Positions 16,960-28,057 of a stretch of DNA of 64,000 nt are shown one piece after another. Numbering within the stretch: position 1 is the first letter of the stretch; the number at the start of each line of letters is the position of its first letter. This stretch comes from Devosia sp. 66-14. Lineage in GTDB: Bacteria; Pseudomonadota; Alphaproteobacteria; Rhizobiales; Devosiaceae. The notes beneath the pieces are model-generated. The model did not search any database. It was not told the DNA's origin and saw only the letters and a list, made by a program, of their open reading frames with translations. Location: assembly GCA_001899085.1 (NCBI GenBank), contig MKVB01000005.1, positions 282,916 through 346,915 on the forward strand, given 5' to 3'. The position numbers and the translations under genes are program-made.

Positions 16960-18828
16960 CTAGAAGAAGAGATCGTCCAGGCCATCGCCGCCATCCGCCA
17001 CCGGCTCGGGAGCGACCTCGATGCCGGTGAAGGCATCGTGCACACGCCGCTCGGCATCCATGGTGTAGCGCCGGCGCAGGGCGGCGAGGAACTCGGCAAG
17101 CGCCGGGTTCGGTTCGGCGCCCGTCGGCTGCAGTTCCTGAGGACGGATCAACCCGGCAAGGCCCAGTTCGATGTCGCTGAAGGCCTCGGAGATGGCGGCG
17201 TGATTGGCGAGACTGTCGACGGCCTGGTTGAGGCGCTCGGCGACCCTGGGGCCATCGTCGTAGAGTTCGACCAGAGCCTTCTTCATGCGCATGCCGACGG
17301 TTTCGAGCTGCGTCAGCGACGCGGCGGCCTCGCGCTCCAGGTCGCCGACCCGACCGGCGCCGGCCCCGGTGGCGTGGGTGAAAGCGGCCGAGAAGCGGGC
17401 CGCCGCATTGAGGCGCTCGACGGCCTCGTGGGCGGAAACCACGGTCTCGCCGGTGAGGGTGCGCAATTGCTGGGCGATGACATCGAGGGCGCGACCGCGC
17501 GGGCCGAGCTGGGCGCATTTGACGGCGGCATTGAGCGAGACCAGCCGCATCTTGTACTCGATCTCCTGCACCGCCTCGACGTGCTCGAGCAGGACCTTGA
17601 CGGTTTCGGACACGGCGCCGGCCACCCGGTCGAGCTTTTCGCGTTCGCTTTCGCAATCGCGCAGCACCGTGACGGCGCGACGCACCGCGCCGTGCAGTTC
17701 GGACAGGGCGGAGCGGTTCTCGGCCGAGCCATAAACCTGGCGGGCATGTTCCAGTACGGCGCCGACGTCATCGGCCAGCCGGGTGAGGGCCTCGGCGCCG
17801 GAGGCCATCTCGACGATCAGGGTCTCGCGGGCGCCGGCCAGTTGCAGGCGCTGCAGTTCGGTGGCGGGGAAAGCCAGGTCGGTAGCGGAGTCGGAAACGA
17901 GACCCTGGTTCCCCTCTTCCCCATGCTCCGCCTCGCCCCCGTCCGCGACGCCGCGGGGGAGGATCATTGCGAGATCGCGGAGGGCCGCTTCGACATGTTC
18001 GACGCGCTGGCGGGTGGCATCGCCGACCTGCAGGGCCATCACGGTGGTGGCGACCTTGTCGGTGATGGCGCGCGACATCTGGCCGGTGATAGCGCTGGAA
18101 CGGACGGAGGTGAGACGCTGCTCGGTGACTTCGCCGAGATCGCGTTCGAGTTCGACGGCCAGCGTCGAGAGGGTGTCGCGATGCGCAGCCTCGAAGCTGG
18201 CGCGGGCGGTGGCCGCTTCGCCGACGACGATGGTGAGCGCCTCGTAGGTGCGCGAGAACCGCTGGATGGTGGTGGCGGCCGATTCCGACAGCTGCGCGAT
18301 ATCGGTGGTGAAGACGCCGAAATCCTCGGTTTCGCTGACGACGCTGGCGGCCACGACCCGAGCGTTGATGGCGACGATGCCCATCATCTTGACGGTCCGG
18401 CGCAGCTCCGAGATCGGGTGCGCCGCGCCACGCAGGGCCTCGACCAGGCGGTTGAGATCGGCCTGCTCGGCGCCGAGGCTGACGGCGATCTCGCCGGCCC
18501 GACGACCAACCACCGCGAGCCGGTCGGTCGCCTCGGTGAGATCGGGACCCTCGAGATCGATCGGCAGGGTTTCGAAGCTCTCGGTGAGGCGCGAGAGGAT
18601 CTCGGCGCATTCGGCGAGGCGGCTGCCGACGGCGACGAAGGCGCCATCGATGGCGTCGCGCGGGGCGGCGAGATCGTCGGCGATGCCGAGGATGCCGGAC
18701 GCCAGAGCGGCGGTGGCGCGATGGATATGTTCGAGGGACTGGCCGCCCCCTGCCCCATGCTCCACATGGGCCTCCTGCCGCGCAACGGGCTGGAGGATCA
18801 GAACGGCGCTGTCGGTGGACGCGGTCAT
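16960..18828 (-). CDS. Soluble, degenerate methyl-accepting-chemotaxis-like protein
   Basis: A 622-residue, very alanine-rich, largely coiled-coil protein without signal peptide or membrane span. Two segments resemble the MCP hairpin tip but are degenerate: [14 protein letters not shown] with [15 protein letters not shown] near 148, and [28 protein letters not shown] near 427. Its ATG overlaps the cheB stop by four bases, so it is the last gene of the chemotaxis operon and coupled to CheB. It may be a cytoplasmic receptor or scaffold that binds CheW/CheA poorly or differently. I know no exact name for it. Confidence 0.75.
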   Translation of the reverse strand: MTASTDSAVLILQPVARQEAHVEHGAGGGQSLEHIHRATAALASGILGIADDLAAPRDAIDGAFVAVGSRLAECAEILSRLTESFETLPIDLEGPDLTEATDRLAVVGRRAGEIAVSLGAEQADLNRLVEALRGAAHPISELRRTVKMMGIVAINARVVAASVVSETEDFGVFTTDIAQLSESAATTIQRFSRTYEALTIVVGEAATARASFEAAHRDTLSTLAVELERDLGEVTEQRLTSVRSSAITGQMSRAITDKVATTVMALQVGDATRQRVEHVEAALRDLAMILPRGVADGGEAEHGEEGNQGLVSDSATDLAFPATELQRLQLAGARETLIVEMASGAEALTRLADDVGAVLEHARQVYGSAENRSALSELHGAVRRAVTVLRDCESEREKLDRVAGAVSETVKVLLEHVEAVQEIEYKMRLVSLNAAVKCAQLGPRGRALDVIAQQLRTLTGETVVSAHEAVERLNAAARFSAAFTHATGAGAGRVGDLEREAAASLTQLETVGMRMKKALVELYDDGPRVAERLNQAVDSLANHAAISEAFSDIELGLAGLIRPQELQPTGAEPNPALAEFLAALRRRYTMDAERRVHDAFTGIEVAPEPVADGGDGLDDLFF

Positions 18829-19961
18829 GCGGTGTCCTTTTGCGGAGAACGGGCGGCATAGGCGGTGATTTCGCCGGCGACGCGACGCAGGGACACCACC
18901 TTGTCGGCAGCGCCCAGCGCGATGGCTTCCTTGGGCATGCCGAAAACGATGGAGCTTTCCTCGTCCTGGGCGAGCGTCGTGGCGCCGGCCTGCTTCATTT
19001 CCAGCAAGCCGCGGGCGCCGTCGTCGCCCATGCCGGTGAGGATGATCCCCAGGGCGTTCCTGCCCGCAGCGTAGGCGGCGGAGCGGAACAGCACATCGAC
19101 AGATGGGCGATGGCGCGACACGTGCGGGCCATCGACGATGTTGACGGTGTAGCGCGAACCGCTGCGCTGCAGCGTCATGTGATGATTGCCCGGTGCGATC
19201 AGCACCCGCCCGGCTTCGACCACGTCGCCCTCCTCGGCTTCCTTCACCTGCATCTGGCAGATGCCGTCGAGGCGGCGGGCGAAGGCGGCGGTGAAGCGCT
19301 CGGGCATGTGCTGGACAATGACGATGCCCGGCGTGGTGGCCGGCAGCGCCTCGAGCACATCGCGCAGTGCTTCGGTGCCGCCGGTGGAGGCGCCGATGCA
19401 GATCACCGGCGCGGTGGTGGGCATGGCAGCGGCTGCCGAGGCGGTGCGTGCCGCGGAGCGTTGCGGGATCACCGCATCGGCGGTGAGTTTCTTTTCGACC
19501 GCCAGCCGGGGCGGCGGCGGACGAACACCGCCCTTCAGCCGGGCATGGGCGGCGGAGCGGGCGGCCTCGCAGATGCGGGTACGGGAATCGTGCAGGAACT
19601 GGGCGGTATCGACGCGCGGCTTGGGGACCACGTCGACGGCGCCGGCCTCCAGCGCCTCGATCAGCGTGTCGCTGCCCTCGCTGGCATGCGACGAGCAGAT
19701 CACCACCGGGATGGGGCGCTGCGACATCAGCTTTCGCAAGAAGGTGATGCCGTCCATGCGCGGCAGCTCGATATCGAGGAAGATGACATCGGGCACTTCG
19801 GCGCGGATGCGTTCGACCGCGATATAGGGGTCGGCGGCCGTGGCCATGACCTCGAGCTCGGGGTCGGACGAGATGATGTCGCTGAGCGTGGTGCGCACCG
19901 CGGCGGAATCGTCGACGATCAGCACGCGAATCTTGCGGTCGGTTGCAGCTGGGACGGACAT
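18825..19961 (-). CDS. cheB: CheB receptor methylesterase/deamidase
   Basis: A 378-residue protein that removes methyl groups from chemoreceptors. The N-terminal receiver domain has DD at 17-18 and the phospho-acceptor D63 ([11 protein letters not shown]). The C-terminal esterase has S192 (GASTGG), H218 (VQHMPERF) and D314 (TGMGDDGA), so the catalytic triad is complete. The linker (about 135-185) is long and rich in Ala, Arg and Pro. It follows cheR by 10 bases and overlaps the next gene by four. CheA-dependent phosphorylation should activate it. Confidence 0.97.
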   Translation of the reverse strand: MSVPAATDRKIRVLIVDDSAAVRTTLSDIISSDPELEVMATAADPYIAVERIRAEVPDVIFLDIELPRMDGITFLRKLMSQRPIPVVICSSHASEGSDTLIEALEAGAVDVVPKPRVDTAQFLHDSRTRICEAARSAAHARLKGGVRPPPPRLAVEKKLTADAVIPQRSAARTASAAAAMPTTAPVICIGASTGGTEALRDVLEALPATTPGIVIVQHMPERFTAAFARRLDGICQMQVKEAEEGDVVEAGRVLIAPGNHHMTLQRSGSRYTVNIVDGPHVSRHRPSVDVLFRSAAYAAGRNALGIILTGMGDDGARGLLEMKQAGATTLAQDEESSIVFGMPKEAIALGAADKVVSLRRVAGEITAYAARSPQKDTA

Positions 19962-19971
19962 CGAGGCTTTC

Positions 19972-20841
19972 TCAGAGCTTCTGGAACACGGCAGGGGCGA
20001 CCTGGCGCACGGCCAGGGACGTACCGATCATCGACTCCGAGTGCCCGAGCACCAGGTAGCCGCCGGGCCGCAAGTGGTCGACGAGCCGGGCGACCACGGC
20101 ATCCTGGTCGGCCTTCTCGAAATAGATCAGCACGTTGCGCAGGAAGATGACGTCGACGTCGCGATCGAACGGATAGGCCTGGTCCATCAGGTTGAGATGC
20201 GTGAAGCGGACCAGGCGGCGCAGCTCGGGCACGACGCGAACTTCGCGGCGCGCGCCGGGACGGCGGGCATGCATGAGATAGCGAGCCTGCAGCTCCGGCG
20301 GCACCGGGGCGATCATCTCGGCCGGGTAGACGGCGCGGCGGCCCTGCGCCAGCACGGCGGTGGAGATGTCGGTGCCGAGGATGGCGAAGCGGAAATCGTT
20401 GCGCTGCGCCTGCATGTCGCCGAGCACCATGGCCAGGGTATAGGCCTCGGCGCCGGTGGAACTGGCGGCACTCCAGATCTTGAGCAGCGGGTTGCGCTCC
20501 CGCGCCTTGATGAGGCTCGGAACCATCTGCTCGACCAGGTAGTCGAAGTGTTCGGCTTCGCGGAAGAAATCGGTCTTGTTGGTGGTGACGGCATTGATCA
20601 GGTGGGTGAGCTCCTGATCGAGCCCGCCCTGCTTGAACAGCAGGTTGCAATAGCTGGCGAAATCGGGCTGGCCGAGCGCCCGCATGCGCTTGCGCAGCCG
20701 ACCTTCGACCATCAGCCGCTTGCCCGGCGGCAGCTTGATGCCGGCCTCGCCCTCGATGAGCTTGGCGATGCGGCCGAAATCCGGCGCGCTGAGATGGTCG
20801 TCGGCGTCGTCGGGGGACGTTTTGTGGGCGAGGTTAGGCAT
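19972..20841 (-). CDS. cheR: CheR chemoreceptor methyltransferase
   Basis: A 289-residue SAM-dependent glutamyl methyltransferase. Recognised from the N-terminal helical domain, [14 protein letters not shown], the SAM-binding [27 protein letters not shown], and [11 protein letters not shown]. Length is standard. I chose ATG 20841 (MPNLAHK); the open frame continues upstream through the palindromic repeat but that part is not protein-like. The gene pair cheR-cheB sits 178 bp after cheW across a repeat element. Adaptation of the two MCPs in this operon is the expected role. Confidence 0.96.
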   Translation of the reverse strand: MPNLAHKTSPDDADDHLSAPDFGRIAKLIEGEAGIKLPPGKRLMVEGRLRKRMRALGQPDFASYCNLLFKQGGLDQELTHLINAVTTNKTDFFREAEHFDYLVEQMVPSLIKARERNPLLKIWSAASSTGAEAYTLAMVLGDMQAQRNDFRFAILGTDISTAVLAQGRRAVYPAEMIAPVPPELQARYLMHARRPGARREVRVVPELRRLVRFTHLNLMDQAYPFDRDVDVIFLRNVLIYFEKADQDAVVARLVDHLRPGGYLVLGHSESMIGTSLAVRQVAPAVFQKL

Positions 20842-20884
20842 CGTTAGGTTCCGCGATGGAGGTCGATAGGCCGGCGCGGGAAGA

Positions 20885-20996
20885 GTACCCCCACCCCTGT
20901 CCCCTCCCCGCAAGGGGGAGGGAGACGCTCTCACTGACGTAGGTGTTTTGGTCTCCTCCCCCCTTGCGGGGGAGGGACAGGGTGGGGGGTCCCTTA
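20885..20996. repeat. Palindromic repeat inside the chemotaxis operon
   Basis: Arms CCCCCACCCCTGTCCCCTCC (20887 on) and GGGAGGGACAGGGTGGGGGG face each other around nested CCCCGCAAGGGGGAGGGAGA and CCCCCTTGCGGGGGAGG hairpins. It lies between cheW and cheR, within a same-strand gene run, so it probably forms a large mRNA stem between the operon's two halves. Confidence 0.8.
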
Positions 20997-21019
20997 AGCA
21001 CCGCTCTCTCCACTGCGGC

Positions 21020-21472
21020 CTAGGCCGCCTCGGCCGCGCTGCCGAGCAGGCGGTCGAGATCCAGCACGGTGACGAAGCTGCCATTGCGGCGGCCGATGCC
21101 GGCGACGGCGTGGTCGCGCCAGTTGCCGGAAATGGCCGGCGGCGGCTCGAGCGCATCGGCATCGAGCACGGTGACCTCGAACACCCGATCGGTGCGCAAC
21201 CCCACGGTCGTCGCCCCGACGCCGGCCATGACGTTGAGCACCACGATGCGGGTATTCTCGGTGTCGTCGGCCTCGGGCAGACCGAGGGTCAGGCGCAGGT
21301 CGAGCACCGGGATGCCCTGGCCGCGTACGTCGGTCATACCCAGGAGGTTGGCAGGCGCCTGCGGCAGGCGCGCCACCGGACGCATCTCGAGGATTTCCTG
21401 CACCTTGTCCACCGGGGCGGCGAAGAGTTCGCCATTCACCCCAAGCGTCACATATTGCGGTTTCTCGGCCAT
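21020..21472 (-). CDS. cheW: CheW coupling protein
   Basis: A 150-residue CheW domain that links receptors to CheA. Typical features are YVTLGVNGELFAAPVDKVQEIL, ARLPQAPANLLGMTDVRGQGIPVLDLRLTLGL, TRIVVLNV and DHAVAGIGRRNGSFVTVLDLDRLL. ATG 21472 has GAGG upstream; a start five residues earlier is possible. It follows the 604-residue MCP gene by 11 bases and is the second CheW of the operon. The other (25521-26018) is clearly diverged from it, which suggests specialisation for different receptors. Confidence 0.95.
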   Translation of the reverse strand: MAEKPQYVTLGVNGELFAAPVDKVQEILEMRPVARLPQAPANLLGMTDVRGQGIPVLDLRLTLGLPEADDTENTRIVVLNVMAGVGATTVGLRTDRVFEVTVLDADALEPPPAISGNWRDHAVAGIGRRNGSFVTVLDLDRLLGSAAEAA

Positions 21473-21483
21473 GGCGCGTTTCC

Positions 21484-23298
21484 TCACGCTGCGCCGCGAC
21501 GAGTGAACTCTTGGTCGAGCTCGTCGCCGGCATCGTCGATATCGAGATCGAAGCCGCCATTGCCGTTCAGCTTGCCGGCCGGGCGGGCGCGCGGCGCCAT
21601 GTGCGGCGCCTTGGCCATGATCTCGCTGCGGATGGCATTGCTGCGCTTGGCCGCCGGCTTCTTTGGCGCCTCGGCAATAACCTCGCGGGTGGCCTCGATG
21701 CGGAAGTAGCTGATGGCGTTCTGCAGCTGCTCGGCCTGACTCGCCAGTTCCTCCGAGGTGGCGGACATTTCTTCGGCCGCCGAAGTGTTCTGCTGGGTGA
21801 CCTTGTCGAGCTGCTGGATGGCGGTGTTGATCTGGGTGGCGCCGGCATTCTGCTCGCGGGCGCCGGCGGTGATCTCTTCGACCAGTTCGGCGGTGCGCTG
21901 GATATCGGGCACCAGGCGGGTCAGCATCTCGCCGGCCGACTGGGCGGTCTTCACCGTGGTGTCGGAAAGGGTGGAGATCTCGGCGGCGGCAGCCTGGCTG
22001 CGTTCGGCGAGCTTCCGTACTTCCGAGGCGACCACCGCGAAGCCGCGGCCATGCTCGCCGGCACGGGCGGCTTCGACCGCCGCGTTGAGCGCCAGCAGGT
22101 CGGTCTGGCGGGCGATTTCCTGCACCACCATGATCTTCTGCGCGATGGTCTGCATGGCGGTGACGGCATCGTTGACCGCGGCGCCCGAGGCGATGGCATC
22201 GGCAGCCGACTGACGCGCGATCTTTTCGGTCTGCTGGGCATTGTCGGCTGATTGCTTGATGGTGGCGGCCATTTCCTCCATCGAGGCGGAGGCTTCCTCG
22301 GTCGAGGAGGCCTGCTCGGTAGCACCCTGGCTCAGTTGCTCTGCCGTGGCGGAGAGCTCCTGCGAGCCGGCCGAAACATTGTTGGCCGAGGTGATGGCTT
22401 CGGCGATGACGTCGCGCAGCTTTTCGACCATGCGCTGCAGCGCGAGGCCGAGCGTGTCGCGATCGGACAAGGGCTTGGGTTCAACCGTCAGGTCACCATC
22501 GGCGATACGGTCGGCGATGGCGGCCGTGGCCCGAAGGTTGCCGGTCATGACGTTGACGGTGGCAACGAGATCCTTGATTTCGTCATTGGACTTGATCTCG
22601 ATGTTCTGGTCGAGGTCGCCGATGGCGACGGCGCTGACCACCTGGCTGATCTTGCCGAGGCCACGGCTGATACCGACGATGATCACCGCGGCGGCGCTGA
22701 CGGCGGTGATGGTCGAGCCGACCAGCAATGCCGTCAGCAGCAGCGACGACGAGCCATACAGGGCTTCGGCTGCGGCGATAGCGTCATTGAGCTGGGTGTT
22801 GTTGAGCGCGACGATCTCATCGAGCCGCGCCACCGACGCAGCGCGTACTTCGGCCGCCTTGCCGGACGCGAGCGCGAAGGCCTCGGCGTCGAGGTTGAGC
22901 GTCGACAGGCGGCGCACTTCGGCGTGCTGGACGAGATAGGCGTCATAGTCGGCGCCGAACTTGTCGACCAGCGGCTTGCCGGCCTCGCTGGAGAGCTCGC
23001 GCAAGGTCGCGGTGTCGGTATGGACGGCGTCGATCTCGGCATCCATCTGGCCAACCAGGGTGGCGATGGCGGCAGGGTCCTGGGTGAGGATCAGGTTCTT
23101 TTCGTCACGCGCCACCTTGAGGGTCGAGACCTCGAGATCGGATGCCAGCTGGATACGCTTGACGTTGCCTTCCATGGCAGCGCTGAACGAGGCGTTGAGC
23201 GCGCCCAGGTTCATCAGCGCGATGCCCATGCTGACGGCGCTGAGAATGATGACGGCGGCGAAAGCTGCGATCAGCTTGGCCTTGATGGTGAGTCTCAT
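21484..23298 (-). CDS. Methyl-accepting chemotaxis protein with short periplasmic domain
   Basis: A 604-residue transmembrane chemoreceptor. TM1 is about 8-30, the periplasmic helical domain about 31-185 (size of a four-helix bundle), and TM2 about 186-211. A HAMP region follows, then the signalling hairpin with [20 protein letters not shown] and [17 protein letters not shown]. The C-terminus is a linker ending [24 protein letters not shown]-like, without an NWETF-type tether. Its signalling half is nearly identical to the upstream MCP while the sensor differs, so it senses another cue through the same CheA. Confidence 0.96.
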   Translation of the reverse strand: MRLTIKAKLIAAFAAVIILSAVSMGIALMNLGALNASFSAAMEGNVKRIQLASDLEVSTLKVARDEKNLILTQDPAAIATLVGQMDAEIDAVHTDTATLRELSSEAGKPLVDKFGADYDAYLVQHAEVRRLSTLNLDAEAFALASGKAAEVRAASVARLDEIVALNNTQLNDAIAAAEALYGSSSLLLTALLVGSTITAVSAAAVIIVGISRGLGKISQVVSAVAIGDLDQNIEIKSNDEIKDLVATVNVMTGNLRATAAIADRIADGDLTVEPKPLSDRDTLGLALQRMVEKLRDVIAEAITSANNVSAGSQELSATAEQLSQGATEQASSTEEASASMEEMAATIKQSADNAQQTEKIARQSAADAIASGAAVNDAVTAMQTIAQKIMVVQEIARQTDLLALNAAVEAARAGEHGRGFAVVASEVRKLAERSQAAAAEISTLSDTTVKTAQSAGEMLTRLVPDIQRTAELVEEITAGAREQNAGATQINTAIQQLDKVTQQNTSAAEEMSATSEELASQAEQLQNAISYFRIEATREVIAEAPKKPAAKRSNAIRSEIMAKAPHMAPRARPAGKLNGNGGFDLDIDDAGDELDQEFTRRGAA

Positions 23299-23378
23299 TG
23301 GTGTGGCCCCCTAGCCCACGGACGCGCGTCCTGCGGTCCGGCCCAAATGCGTTGCGGTAGTCGGCGTGCTGCGTCGGT

Positions 23379-23406
23379 TGCCGGGGCGGCCGCTGCCGCC
23401 CCGGCA
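23379..23406. terminator. Strong hairpin between the two MCP genes
   Basis: A perfect 12-bp stem (TGCCGGGGCGGC paired with GCCGCCCCGGCA) around a CGCT loop lies in the 123-bp gap after the 700-residue MCP gene. No T-run follows on the minus strand, so it may attenuate transcription or protect the upstream mRNA rather than stop all transcription. Confidence 0.6.
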
Positions 23407-23421
23407 CTGGCTATGGTCTGA

Positions 23422-25524
23422 TCAGGCGGCGCCGCGCCGGGAGAACTCGGCGTCGAGGTCGTCGCTCATGTCGTCGAGCTCCAGGTCGAAGCCGCCGCCG
23501 ACCGCGCGACCGGGCGCCTTCTTGCGCGTCAGGTGCGGGGCCTTGTTCAGGATCTCGTCCTGCAACTGGGCGGCGCGACGGGCTCGCTGCGGCGCGCGGT
23601 CGTTGGCGGCCAGCTCGACCCGTGCCTGCTGGCTGTGGTCGATGCGGAAGTAGCTGATGGCGCTCTGCAGCTGCTCGGCCTGGCTGGCCAGCTCCTCGGA
23701 GGTGGCGGACATTTCTTCGGCCGCCGAGGTGTTCTGCTGGGTGACCTTGTCGAGCTGCTGGATGGCAGTGTTGATCTGCGCCGCGCCGGCATTCTGCTCG
23801 CGCGAGCCGGCGGAGATTTCCTCCACCAGTTCGGCGGTGCGGCGGATGTCGGGCACCAGCTTACTCAACATGTCGCCGGCCGAGCGGGCCGCCTTGACGG
23901 TGTCACCCGAGAGAGTCGAGATCTCGGCGGCGGCAGCCTGGCTGCGTTCGGCGAGCTTTCGCACTTCCGAGGCGACAACTGCGAAGCCGCGGCCATGTTC
24001 GCCGGCGCGGGCGGCCTCGACCGCTGCATTGAGCGCCAGCAGGTCGGTCTGGCGGGCAATCTCCTGCACCACCATGATCTTCTCGGCGATGGTCTGCATG
24101 GCGGTCACGGCGTTACCGACGGCTTCGCCGGAGGCATTGGCGTCGGCGGCCGACTGGCGAGCAATCTTTTCGGTCTGCTGGGCGTTGTCGGCCGACTGCT
24201 TGATGGTGGCGGCCATCTCTTCCATCGACGCGGACGCTTCCTCGGTCGAGGAGGCCTGCTCGGTGGCGCCCTGGCTCAGCTGCTCGGCGGTGGCCGAGAG
24301 CTCCTGGCTGCCGGACGCCACGTTGCGGGCAGCGGCCGTCACCTCGCTGACCACTTCGCGCAGCTTCCGGGTCATCAGGTTGAGGGCGTCGATCACATCC
24401 TTGATCTCGTCGTTCGACTTGACCTTGGCCTCGGCGCTGAGATCGCCGGAGGCGACGGCATTGGCTAGGCCGAGGGCCGCACCGAGCGACCTCGAGATGG
24501 ACACGACGATCCACAGCGCCGCCACGATGGCGATCGCGGCCGAGCCGACGAGCAGTCCGATCAGCAACGCCATGGCGTCGCCGTAGAGCTGCCGCGCCTC
24601 GTCATCGGCGGCGTTGAGCAGTTCCTTGTTGCGATCGATCATGCCGGTGAGCACGTCGTTGGCCTCGCGGCGCACCACCGCAGCGGTATCGGCAGCTGCG
24701 AGCGCGTTGTAGTCGCCGCGCTCCACCGAGATGTTTACCGCCTTGTCCATGGCCACGACCAAGGCGGCATAGGCTTCGCGCGCCGTGGCAACGAGGTTCG
24801 CCTCGGTGGCGGGCACCATGCGCTCCAGCGTCGGGAGCAGTTCGCCGAGGCTGGCGACGCCGGCCTTGTAGTCGGCGAACCACTCGTCCTGCTTTTCAGG
24901 CAGGGTGGAGGCAAGCAGCACATTGCGCTGCTGGCGGAACACGTCGGTGAGGGTCATGAACGCTTCGGACGCGGCCTTGTAGGCCGGGAAGGCCGACAGG
25001 TCGCCGCCGCTGACGCGGTTGGCGAGGGCGCGGGTCAGCGCGCTCATGCTGTCTTCGACCGCCCCGAGCGCGCCGCTGCCATCGGTGGTGGTGACGGTGA
25101 GGGCGGCAGTGTCGGTGTTGAGGGCGGCGAGCTCCATCGCCCTCGTCATCTCGGCGCGATAGAGCGCCATCTTGGCCGAGAACTCGGGCAGCAGCGCCTT
25201 GACCTTTTCGTCGTTGGTATTGCCTTCGAGCTTCGCGAACAGCTGGTCCATCTGACCGTATTCGGCGGTGATCTTGCTGGCATAGTCCTCGATGATCACC
25301 GGATCGTCGGTGATGATCATGGCGCGGATGCGCGAGCCGAGGCTTTCGAGATGCGTCTGCATCTCCTGCATGGTGATGGTGTTGGCCGAGCGCACGTTGA
25401 CGATGGTGTCGAGCGACTGGTTCAGCTTGTCGAGGTTCTGCAGGGCGATCAGCATGCTGATGCCCGACATGACGATGACGGTGCCGAAGACTGCCGCCAG
25501 CTTCGCCTTGATAGTTAGCCTCAC
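23422..25524 (-). CDS. Methyl-accepting chemotaxis protein with long periplasmic domain
   Basis: A 700-residue transmembrane chemoreceptor. TM1 is about 8-29, the periplasmic domain about 30-315 (large, helical), and TM2 about 317-345. A HAMP region follows, then the same signalling module as its neighbour ([20 protein letters not shown]). The tail also ends in a GGFDLELDD...FSRRGAA pattern. It uses a GTG start at 25524, overlapping the cheW stop by four bases, with the ribosome site inside cheW. Ligand unknown. Confidence 0.95.
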   Translation of the reverse strand: MRLTIKAKLAAVFGTVIVMSGISMLIALQNLDKLNQSLDTIVNVRSANTITMQEMQTHLESLGSRIRAMIITDDPVIIEDYASKITAEYGQMDQLFAKLEGNTNDEKVKALLPEFSAKMALYRAEMTRAMELAALNTDTAALTVTTTDGSGALGAVEDSMSALTRALANRVSGGDLSAFPAYKAASEAFMTLTDVFRQQRNVLLASTLPEKQDEWFADYKAGVASLGELLPTLERMVPATEANLVATAREAYAALVVAMDKAVNISVERGDYNALAAADTAAVVRREANDVLTGMIDRNKELLNAADDEARQLYGDAMALLIGLLVGSAAIAIVAALWIVVSISRSLGAALGLANAVASGDLSAEAKVKSNDEIKDVIDALNLMTRKLREVVSEVTAAARNVASGSQELSATAEQLSQGATEQASSTEEASASMEEMAATIKQSADNAQQTEKIARQSAADANASGEAVGNAVTAMQTIAEKIMVVQEIARQTDLLALNAAVEAARAGEHGRGFAVVASEVRKLAERSQAAAAEISTLSGDTVKAARSAGDMLSKLVPDIRRTAELVEEISAGSREQNAGAAQINTAIQQLDKVTQQNTSAAEEMSATSEELASQAEQLQSAISYFRIDHSQQARVELAANDRAPQRARRAAQLQDEILNKAPHLTRKKAPGRAVGGGFDLELDDMSDDLDAEFSRRGAA

Positions 25525-26018
25525 GATGCGGCCCTTTCTTCTGATGGTGCAGACGAGCCGCTTCTGCGGCCCTCCAGTTCAAAGATGCGATGGATGTCGG
25601 GGATGATGATGAAGTCGCCCCGGCGCTTGCCGATGCCGCGCACATAATCCGGTCGCCAGCGCATGCCGACTCGCGGCGCCTCCTCGATGGCGGCGGGTTC
25701 GATGTCGGTGACGTCGTAGACCTTGTCGGCGAGGATGCCGACGACGCTCGGCTCGCCTTCGATCTCGGTCTCGATGACGACGATGCGGGTGTCCTGGTCG
25801 GCCTCGGCGCTCTGCATGCCGAAGGCCACCTTGAGGTCGGTGAGCGGCACGACGCGGCCGCGCACGTTGATCAGCCCGGCGGCAAACGGCGAGGCGTTGG
25901 GCACCTCGGTGACCGGCACCAGGTCGAGGATCTCGCGCACGCTCTGCGCCTCGATGGCGAACAGTTCGTCGTCGAGCCGGAGCGTCAGGGCGCGCATCGG
26001 TTCGGTGAAGGCGGTCAT
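25521..26018 (-). CDS. cheW: CheW coupling protein (cheA-linked copy)
   Basis: A 165-residue CheW domain. Marks are [79 protein letters not shown] and [22 protein letters not shown]. It overlaps cheA upstream and the MCP gene downstream by four bases each, so all three are translated as a coupled set. The last ~20 residues (rich in Ser, Arg and Glu) extend beyond the usual fold. Confidence 0.95.
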   Translation of the reverse strand: MTAFTEPMRALTLRLDDELFAIEAQSVREILDLVPVTEVPNASPFAAGLINVRGRVVPLTDLKVAFGMQSAEADQDTRIVVIETEIEGEPSVVGILADKVYDVTDIEPAAIEEAPRVGMRWRPDYVRGIGKRRGDFIIIPDIHRIFELEGRRSGSSAPSEERAAS

Positions 26019-28057
26019 GCCGCGGCCCTCCCCTCGGTGTTGCGATATTTCTCCTCGTGGGCCTGGCCGAACGAGACCAGCCGCGAGGTATCGAGGATCA
26101 GCGCCACGGTGCCGTCGCCCAGGATGGTGGCGCCCGAGAAGGTCTCGAGGTCGGCATGGAGCTTCGAAAGCTGCTTGATGACGGTCTGGTTGTTGCCGAT
26201 GATCTGATCGACCACCAGCCCGGCCCGGCCCTCGCCCGACGAGATGATCACCACCTTCTGGTGGGTGTCGGGCTCGCCTGGGGTATTGAACATGTCGCGC
26301 AGGCGCAGGAACGGCACCAGGCTGCCGCGGATGTCGAGGAAGTTGCGGCCGCGCGAATGGGTCGCCACCTCCGCCGGCAGCTCGACGCACTCCTCGACCG
26401 CCGAGAGCGGGATCGAGTAGCGGCCATTGCCGACGCGCACCAGCATGCCCTCGATAATGGCCAGGGTGAGCGGCAGGCGCAGTGTCGCCGTGGTGCCTTC
26501 ACCCGGCTTCGTGCTGAGCTCGATCTTGCCGCGCAGACCGTCGATGGTGCGCTTGACCACGTCCATGCCGACGCCACGGCCGCTGAGCGAGGTGACCTCC
26601 TTGGCCGTCGAGAAGCCGGGGGCGAAGATCAACTGAAACAGATCGTGGTCGGCGATGCGGGATTCCGGCGTCAGCAGCCCCTGCTCTTCTGCCTTCTGGC
26701 GAATGCGCGCGGCGTTGAGGCCGGCGCCGTCGTCGGTGACCGAGATCGCCACTTCGGCCCCTGCATAGACGGCGGAGAGCCGCACCGTGCCCTTCACCGG
26801 CTTGCCCGCCTTGATGCGCTGCTCGGCGGTTTCGAGACCATGGTCGACCGAGTTGCGGATCAGGTGGACCAGCGGATCGGCCAGCCGCTCGATCATGGTC
26901 TTGTCGAGTTCGGTCTCCTCGCCCGAGGTGATGAACTCGATCTCCTTGTCGAGATCGCGCGACAGGTCGTGGACAAGGCGGCGGAAGCGCGAGAACAGCG
27001 AGCCGATCGGCACCATGCGAATGCCCATGGTGGTGTCGCGCAGCCCCGAGCTCAGGCGCTCCAGTTCCTCGGCGATGGTCTTCAGGTTGCCATCTGAACT
27101 CTGCGCCGCCATCTGCGACAGACGGGCCTGGGCGATCACCAGTTCGCCCACCCGATCCATCAGTTCGTCCAGCCGCTCAGCCGGGACGCGCAGCGAAGTG
27201 GAAGCGCGTTCGGCGGTTTCGGCTTTTGCTTCCTTCGGCTCGCGCTGGGCGCGCACCGGCGCGGCTTCAGCGACCGGTTCTGCGGCCTCGAGCAACGGTT
27301 CATCCTCGGCGAGGATGTCGAGTACCGGCGAGGACACCGGCTCGGGGGCAGCCGCGGCAAGCGGTTCGATCGAGAGCTCCATGCCGTCCTTGAGGAACAG
27401 GAAGACGTCATCGAGCGCCGCGGTCGGGTCGGAATGCGTGAGATCGACCTGCCAGCCGAGATGACAGGCCTCGGGGTCCAGCACGTCGAGCGTGGGGACG
27501 CTGTCGACCAGCGCCGTCACTTCACACGGCCCCAGATCGGCGATCTCGCCGAGCAGCAGCAGCGGGTTGGTGCCGTGGACCAGTGCATCCTCGGGCAGCT
27601 TGAAGCGGATGCGCCAGCGGCCGGTCGGCTGCGGTGCAACATTGGCGGCGATCACGGTGCTCTGCGCCATCGGAGCAGCCGGGAAGCGGTCGGGCTCGAC
27701 GATGCCGCGCAGCGCCGAGAGGATAGCGCCACCGGCATCGGTCGTCGCATCGGGCGTCTCGATCAGGTGATGCACGTGGTCCTTGGCGTCGAGCGCCACG
27801 GCGACGAGCTCCGGGGTGATCGGCGACAGGCCCTTGCGCACCTTGTCGAAGGCAGTCTCGAATTCGTGCACGAAGGCCGCGACATCAGTGAAACCGAACA
27901 TCGCGCCGGAGCCCTTGATGGTATGCAGCGCCCGGAACACGGAGTTGACGAGGTCGCCGTCACCAGGATGCTGCTCGAGATCCAGCAGTCCCTGCTCGAG
28001 CTGCTCGAGCAGTTCGCGCGCCTCCTGCCGGAAGGTATCGGTGGGATCGGAGCTCAT
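26015..28057 (-). CDS. cheA: CheA chemotaxis histidine kinase
   Basis: A 680-residue cytoplasmic kinase. The N-terminal HPt domain has the phosphorylated H45 (ALHTIKGSGAM). A middle response-regulator-binding and linker region follows, acidic and rich in Ala, Glu and Pro around 240-290. The dimerisation helix starts near 300 (ERLDELMDRVGELVIAQARL). The ATPase has the N box (HLIRNSVDHGLE), G1 (DDGAGL) and G2 (GRGVGMDVVKR), and a CheW-like regulatory domain closes the protein. All key residues are present. It overlaps cheY and cheW by four bases on each side. It passes phosphate to CheY and CheB encoded in the same operon. Confidence 0.97.
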   Translation of the reverse strand: MSSDPTDTFRQEARELLEQLEQGLLDLEQHPGDGDLVNSVFRALHTIKGSGAMFGFTDVAAFVHEFETAFDKVRKGLSPITPELVAVALDAKDHVHHLIETPDATTDAGGAILSALRGIVEPDRFPAAPMAQSTVIAANVAPQPTGRWRIRFKLPEDALVHGTNPLLLLGEIADLGPCEVTALVDSVPTLDVLDPEACHLGWQVDLTHSDPTAALDDVFLFLKDGMELSIEPLAAAAPEPVSSPVLDILAEDEPLLEAAEPVAEAAPVRAQREPKEAKAETAERASTSLRVPAERLDELMDRVGELVIAQARLSQMAAQSSDGNLKTIAEELERLSSGLRDTTMGIRMVPIGSLFSRFRRLVHDLSRDLDKEIEFITSGEETELDKTMIERLADPLVHLIRNSVDHGLETAEQRIKAGKPVKGTVRLSAVYAGAEVAISVTDDGAGLNAARIRQKAEEQGLLTPESRIADHDLFQLIFAPGFSTAKEVTSLSGRGVGMDVVKRTIDGLRGKIELSTKPGEGTTATLRLPLTLAIIEGMLVRVGNGRYSIPLSAVEECVELPAEVATHSRGRNFLDIRGSLVPFLRLRDMFNTPGEPDTHQKVVIISSGEGRAGLVVDQIIGNNQTVIKQLSKLHADLETFSGATILGDGTVALILDTSRLVSFGQAHEEKYRNTEGRAAA

